Positions 8,764 to 10,862 of a stretch of 10,862 nt of DNA are shown here, piece by piece. The translations under genes were made by a program, and so were the position numbers. Under the pieces are notes generated by a model that made no database searches, was not told the origin of the DNA, and saw only the letters and a program-made list of their open reading frames with translations. Positions within the stretch are counted from its first letter, which is position 1. The number at the start of each line of letters is the position of its first letter. The stretch comes from Monoraphidium neglectum (lineage: Eukaryota > Chlorophyta > Chlorophyceae > Sphaeropleales > Selenastraceae): contig NW_014012456.1 of the NCBI RefSeq assembly GCF_000611645.1, positions 5,455 through 16,316 of the forward strand, written 5' to 3'.

Positions 8764-10545
8764 TGTGCGTGCGTTTGCATGCGTGCGTGCGTTCGTTCGT
8801 GCGTGCGTGCGTACGTGTGTCGCTGTGTGCGTGCGTGCGTGCATATTTGCACACGCGTGCATGCATGAGCGTGACAGAGAGGGTGTGGGTGTGACTGGGT
8901 GCGTGAATGTGCGGGTTGCGTTTGCCGTCAACACACCGACAAAGAACACAAAACGGGATGCCGGAATGTTCACGACGGCACGCTCGAGAATTACCGAGCT
9001 GCAATACGCAAGGCGGGTGACGCTGCTCCGCTCCTGCGGCCCGCCTCAGCGCCCCGCCCCACCCACCTCGTGCACCGAAGCGAGCTCGCGCAGCACGCGC
9101 CCGCACTCGTTCCGCGCGTCCTCGGCCTCCGCCACCGCCTCCTCGGCCCCGCTCCGCGCGCTGCGCAGCCCCTCCCGGGCCTCCTCCAGCTGCCGCGCCG
9201 CCGCCGCCGAGCCGGCCGCCTGGGCCTCCAGCCGCTGGCGGCCGTCGGCGATCGACGCCTGCAGCTGCGCCAGTCGGTCCTGCGAGGGTTCAATTGGTTG
9301 GCACCAGCCCTTCTCGTTCGCGCTCCCGTCGCACCATTCCGTGATCAGAATTTGCGTGCATCGACATGCATGTCCGATGCGCACAGCACGCTGAGCATGG
9401 TGAGCACGGCGCATCCATGCGCAACGCGCGTGGAGTGCCGCTGCCGCCACGGAGGCGGGACGCGCGTTTGAAGCAACCAGCGACACGCGACACGCGTGCG
9501 CCATCTCCATGCGCCGCCCGCACCTGCGCGGCCGTGGCCTCGCCCTGCACCACACGCAGCGCGTGCTGCGCCTCGCGCAGCTCGTGGCCGCCCGCCTCCC
9601 TCTGCCGTGCCAGGTCGGCCAGCTGCGCGCCGGCTTCCTCAGCCTGCAAAGTTTTGGGAGACAAGATACCTGCTTGGCATTCATAAACCACTAGGTGATC
9701 ACAATTAACGTTGAAATCCAAGGCACCAAGCTGCAACCATGTTCGCGAAACCGGCATCCCTGCTGCAACCATGTTTGCAGATCGGCATAGGACGCAGCGG
9801 TGGCTGCGGCTGAATAGGCGGCACAACAAGACTCGGCGCCCGGCAGCAGACCTGTTGCTGCAGAGCTCCCAGGCGCGCCGCCTCCACGCGGGCCGCCTCG
9901 GCGTCGCGCCCCAGCGCCTCTGCCTCGGCCGCGCGGCGCTCCTGTCGCAGTGGAGGACAACGGACCAGGCGCAGTTCAGGCGTTCGCTATGCTTGGGGTC
10001 CCCGTCCCTCCATGCCGCAGCAACCCAACCCTGCCAATTTGGCTGGGGGCTGCCCTGGAAAGCTGCCACTGCGTTTCAATCGCTCCAAAAAACCCTGCCT
10101 GCAGCCCCATCGTGTTGAACCCTAACCCATATACCCTGAACCCAGCCCCCACCTGCAGCTTCTTGAGGTCGGCCTGCGCCGCCTGCCGCTGCTGCGCCAG
10201 CTCCGCCAGCGCCGCCTGCGCCTGCTGCGACTGCGCCTTGAGATCCTGCGGGCGGCAAGAGCGCCGGTTGCTTTTGTCCAGCTTCAGAAATCTGATGCAG
10301 GGTATACGCAGAGCAGGAGCGCTCTGGAGCCAACGTGAGCCGATAGGCGGACTGATACTGCCAAGAAAGGAGGTGGCTGCTTGCCTTCCAAAGCTCGGCC
10401 TGCTAGCAGCAGGCCTCCTGGCCCTGGCCGCCTGCACAAACACACACACCTGCAGGCGGGCCTGCTCTGCCGCTGCCGCTTCAACCTGCCGCGCCGCCTC
10501 GGCCCTTGACGCCTCCGCGTCGCGCCCCGCACTGCTCGCGGCAGA
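2891..10545 (-). CDS. Giant poly-Gln coiled-coil protein, 5'-partial, at least 10 exons
   Basis: Proposed CDS is complement of join(2891..4432, 4643..7513, 7686..8051, 8284..8346, 8597..8698, 9067..9279, 9524..9643, 9852..9941, 10153..10245, 10450..>10545): about 1,851 residues plus TAG (2893-2891). Every intron is phase 0 with GT-AG borders, except exon 7, where a GC donor is also possible. Residues 1-1190 are almost unbroken heptad-like coiled coil rich in Ala, Gln, Glu, Arg and Leu. Interruptions are a Gly/Ala loop (~410-450 bp into exon 8's 3' half), a long Gln tract (~722-773) and a Gln/Glu tract (~934-974). After a TQT-containing linker (1194-1202) coiled coil resumes, then Q16 (1477-1492), a helical segment, a long disordered Gly/Ser/Ala region and a final helix, REQRAALLTELREFRRLLD. 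I see no enzyme motif, membrane segment or signal peptide. A cytoskeletal, centriolar/ciliary or vesicle-tether role is possible but unproven. The exon model is inferred from splice sites and coiled-coil continuity. Confidence 0.75.
3971..4018. repeat. Pure (CTG/CAG)16 tract in gene 2 exon 10
   Basis: Sixteen perfect CTG units on the plus strand read as CAG codons on the minus strand, giving Gln 1477-1492. No synonymous CAA interrupts it, which makes slippage likely. Confidence 0.95.
4433..4642 (-). other. Gene 2 intron, 210 bp, in-frame and stop-free
   Basis: It is bounded by GTGGGT and CTCCGCAG. Its length is a multiple of three and the frame has no stop, so a simple reading-frame call runs straight through. 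The translation is Cys/His-rich and non-heptad and breaks an otherwise continuous coiled coil, and the bases are less GC-rich, which supports an intron. Confidence 0.75.
5735..5855. repeat. CTG/CTC mixed tract encoding Gln/Glu
   Basis: CAG and GAG codons alternate irregularly on the minus strand, giving a Gln/Glu-rich segment of about 40 residues. It is much more interrupted than the other two tracts. Confidence 0.9.
6337..6493. repeat. Compound CTG/CAG tract in gene 2 exon 9
   Basis: Two pure runs, (CTG)15 at 6383-6427 and (CTG)16 at 6446-6493, with shorter runs between them separated by single CTC (Glu) or CGG (Pro) changes. It encodes a tract of about 50 residues, nearly all Gln. Confidence 0.95.
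7686..8051 (-). other. Gene 2 exon 8
   Basis: It encodes 122 residues. A coiled coil (AAERELDLLTRTAGRADHQL onward) is followed by a loop with LGLSGSSGLPIHDHHVTQG and a poly-Gly run, then coiled coil again to RCQDLSARVQ. The acceptor is TATGCCAG and the donor is GTCCAG|GTGCGC at 7685, both phase 0. The flanking introns are 232 bp (8052-8283) and 172 bp (7514-7685). Confidence 0.8.
8284..8346 (-). other. Gene 2 exon 7 (3' end ambiguous)
   Basis: It encodes VREGAARRAAEVEESRLEEL plus K. The acceptor is TCACACAG at 8354-8347. The GT donor used here is CTCAAG|GTCCAA at 8283. A GC donor, CTGCAG|GCGCGC after 8272, would add VQLQ, also in phase 0, and would end the exon on LQ|CAG like most of its neighbours. 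Either choice keeps the frame into exon 8. Confidence 0.6.
8597..8698 (-). other. Gene 2 exon 6
   Basis: It encodes 34 residues, ELQAAELKLAETGEAAAREG to AALQDLQ. The acceptor is CTCCCCAG, directly after the CA-rich intron tract, and the donor is CTCCAG|GTGTGG at 8596, both phase 0. The intron downstream is 250 bp. Confidence 0.8.
8714..8872. repeat. TG/TGCG microsatellite in gene 2 intron 5
   Basis: It includes (TG)14 at 8732-8759 followed by GTGC/GCGT repeats with small breaks. It lies in the 368-bp intron 8699-9066 and ends about 15 bp from the acceptor. No coding sequence is seen in the rest of this intron. Confidence 0.95.
9067..9279 (-). other. Gene 2 exon 5
   Basis: It encodes 71 residues of clear heptad coiled coil, from DRLAQLQASIADGRQRLEAQ to RVLRELASVHE. 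The acceptor is CTCGCAG and the donor is CACGAG|GTGGGT at 9066, both phase 0. Confidence 0.8.
9524..9643 (-). other. Gene 2 exon 4
   Basis: It encodes 40 residues from AEEAGAQLADLARQ to VVQGEATAAQ. The acceptor is CTTTGCAG and the donor is GCGCAG|GTGCGG at 9523, both phase 0. The 208-bp intron upstream holds a degenerate tandem duplication. The intron downstream is 244 bp. Confidence 0.75.
9730..9788. repeat. Degenerate tandem duplication in gene 2 intron 3
   Basis: GCTGCAACCATGTT (9730-9743) recurs as GCTGCAACCATGTT (9762-9775). Both are followed by a diverged middle and CGGCAT, a period of about 32 bp. Confidence 0.8.
9852..9941 (-). other. Gene 2 exon 3
   Basis: It encodes 30 residues starting ERRAAEAEALGRDAEAAR and ending GALQQQ. 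The acceptor is GCGACAG and the donor is CAACAG|GTCTGC at 9851, both phase 0. The GRDAEAARVEAARL core closely resembles exon 1. Confidence 0.7.
10120..10152 (-). other. G-quadruplex motif at a gene 2 splice donor
   Basis: Read on the minus strand from the donor at 10152, G runs lie at 10150-10146, 10143-10141, 10136-10134, 10128-10126 and 10122-10120, with short loops (CT, TTCA, TATAT, TTA). The last four alone fit the G3 N1-7 rule. The sequence also resembles degenerate telomere repeat. Confidence 0.75.
10153..10245 (-). other. Gene 2 exon 2
   Basis: It encodes 31 coiled-coil residues from DLKAQSQQAQ to ADLKKLQ. The acceptor is CCCGCAG and the donor is CTGCAG|GTGGGGG at 10152, both phase 0. 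The intron upstream is 204 bp. The intron downstream (9942-10152) is 211 bp and carries a G-quadruplex motif next to the donor. Confidence 0.7.
10450..10545 (-). other. Gene 2 exon 1 (first in window)
   Basis: It encodes 32 residues, SAASSAGRDAEASRAEAARQ continuing to EAAAAEQARLQ. The donor is CTGCAG|GTGTGTG at 10449. The acceptor is the least certain of the gene: AATAG|TCT gives phase 0 like all other introns, while GAGCAG|TGC a few bases later would give phase 2. An in-frame TAG just upstream means another exon must precede it. Confidence 0.55.
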
Positions 10546-10862
10546 CTATTGTAGGCGAGGAGTGGCGGGATGCGCGGCGCATCTGTTGCTGTTGTTGCAA
10601 GCCGAAGTGCCGCGACAAGCAGCAAGTCTTCAGACCTGAATCTTTCAGGCCCGACGAACGTTGCTGCAAGGAATCCCCGTTCCCACCCATGTTTCAGGCT
10701 CAACCCTTTTCCTAGTCGACCAGGAATCCACACGCACAAACAAGCATACTCCACCTACACCACCCTCAGCTAAAAGTGCCACCCCGCCCCACCCCACTCC
10801 ACACGACACCACACCTCCCTACACCACACCACCCCGCCCTGCCCTCGCCCACGCACACACCC
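10546..10862. other. Non-coding, C-rich end of window
   Basis: No coiled-coil-like coding frame continues here, so it is most likely an intron or 5' flank of gene 2. From about 10750 it is almost only C and A on the plus strand, with CCACC/CACACC repeats. On the minus strand 10850-10832 has four G runs with loops CGA, CA and C, a strong quadruplex motif, and 10799-10780 has three G4 runs. Confidence 0.6.

Noticed and set aside
8188..8868. Plus-strand frame ending in Cys/Val-rich repeats
   Set aside because: It runs through two gene 2 exons in antisense and a TG microsatellite. The Cys/Val repeat is only the translation of TGTGTG.
10284..10754. Minus-strand frame with its own ATG near 10754, considered as the gene 2 start
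   Set aside because: Its frame differs from exon 1, it has no heptad pattern, and no splice pair was seen that joins it convincingly.

Overview
The window looks like nuclear DNA from a GC-rich green alga, most likely Chlorophyceae; this is an inference from style and was not tested by any search. Coding sequence is very GC-rich. It is split by short GT-AG introns of about 170-370 bp with G-rich donors (GTGGGT, GTGCGG, GTGGGG). Coding repeats are CAG-based, introns carry (TG)n microsatellites, and a TGTAA poly(A)-type signal lies downstream of the minus-strand gene. Nothing looks bacterial, organellar or viral.

There are two convergent protein-coding genes, both 5'-truncated by the window edges. 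Gene 1 (plus strand, 3-2329) has four exons. It encodes a TPR-like N-terminal segment joined to a 2-oxoglutarate/Fe(II)-dependent dioxygenase core (HxD, distal His and Arg all visible), followed by a disordered tail. Splicing at visible sites gives 519 residues in one continuous frame. Gene 2 (minus strand, 10545 down to 2891) has at least ten exons and encodes at least about 1,850 residues of Ala/Gln/Glu/Arg-rich coiled coil with three poly-Gln or Gln/Glu tracts. It is probably a structural or scaffolding protein. I do not recognise the family.

Layout: 1-2329, gene 1; 2330-2890, shared 3' region of the convergent pair, with a 39-bp palindrome and a TGTAA signal for gene 2; 2891-7513, the two large 3' exons of gene 2, separated by one in-frame intron; 7514-10545, eight small exons of gene 2 and their introns; 10546-10862, non-coding, low complexity and C-rich on the plus strand, probably an upstream intron or 5' region of gene 2.

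I see no sign that the two genes work in one pathway. I did not find a clear new multi-gene system. The points most worth checking are the strict phase-0 exon architecture of gene 2 with a duplicated exon, overlapping TQT motifs that could bind dynein light chain LC8, equal-length pure CAG tracts, a G-quadruplex motif at a 5' splice site, and the palindrome between the gene ends. Residue numbers are for the in-window parts only. In gene 1, residue 1 is the codon at 3-5. In gene 2, residue 1 is the codon at 10545-10543, and exon 7 is assumed to end at 8284.
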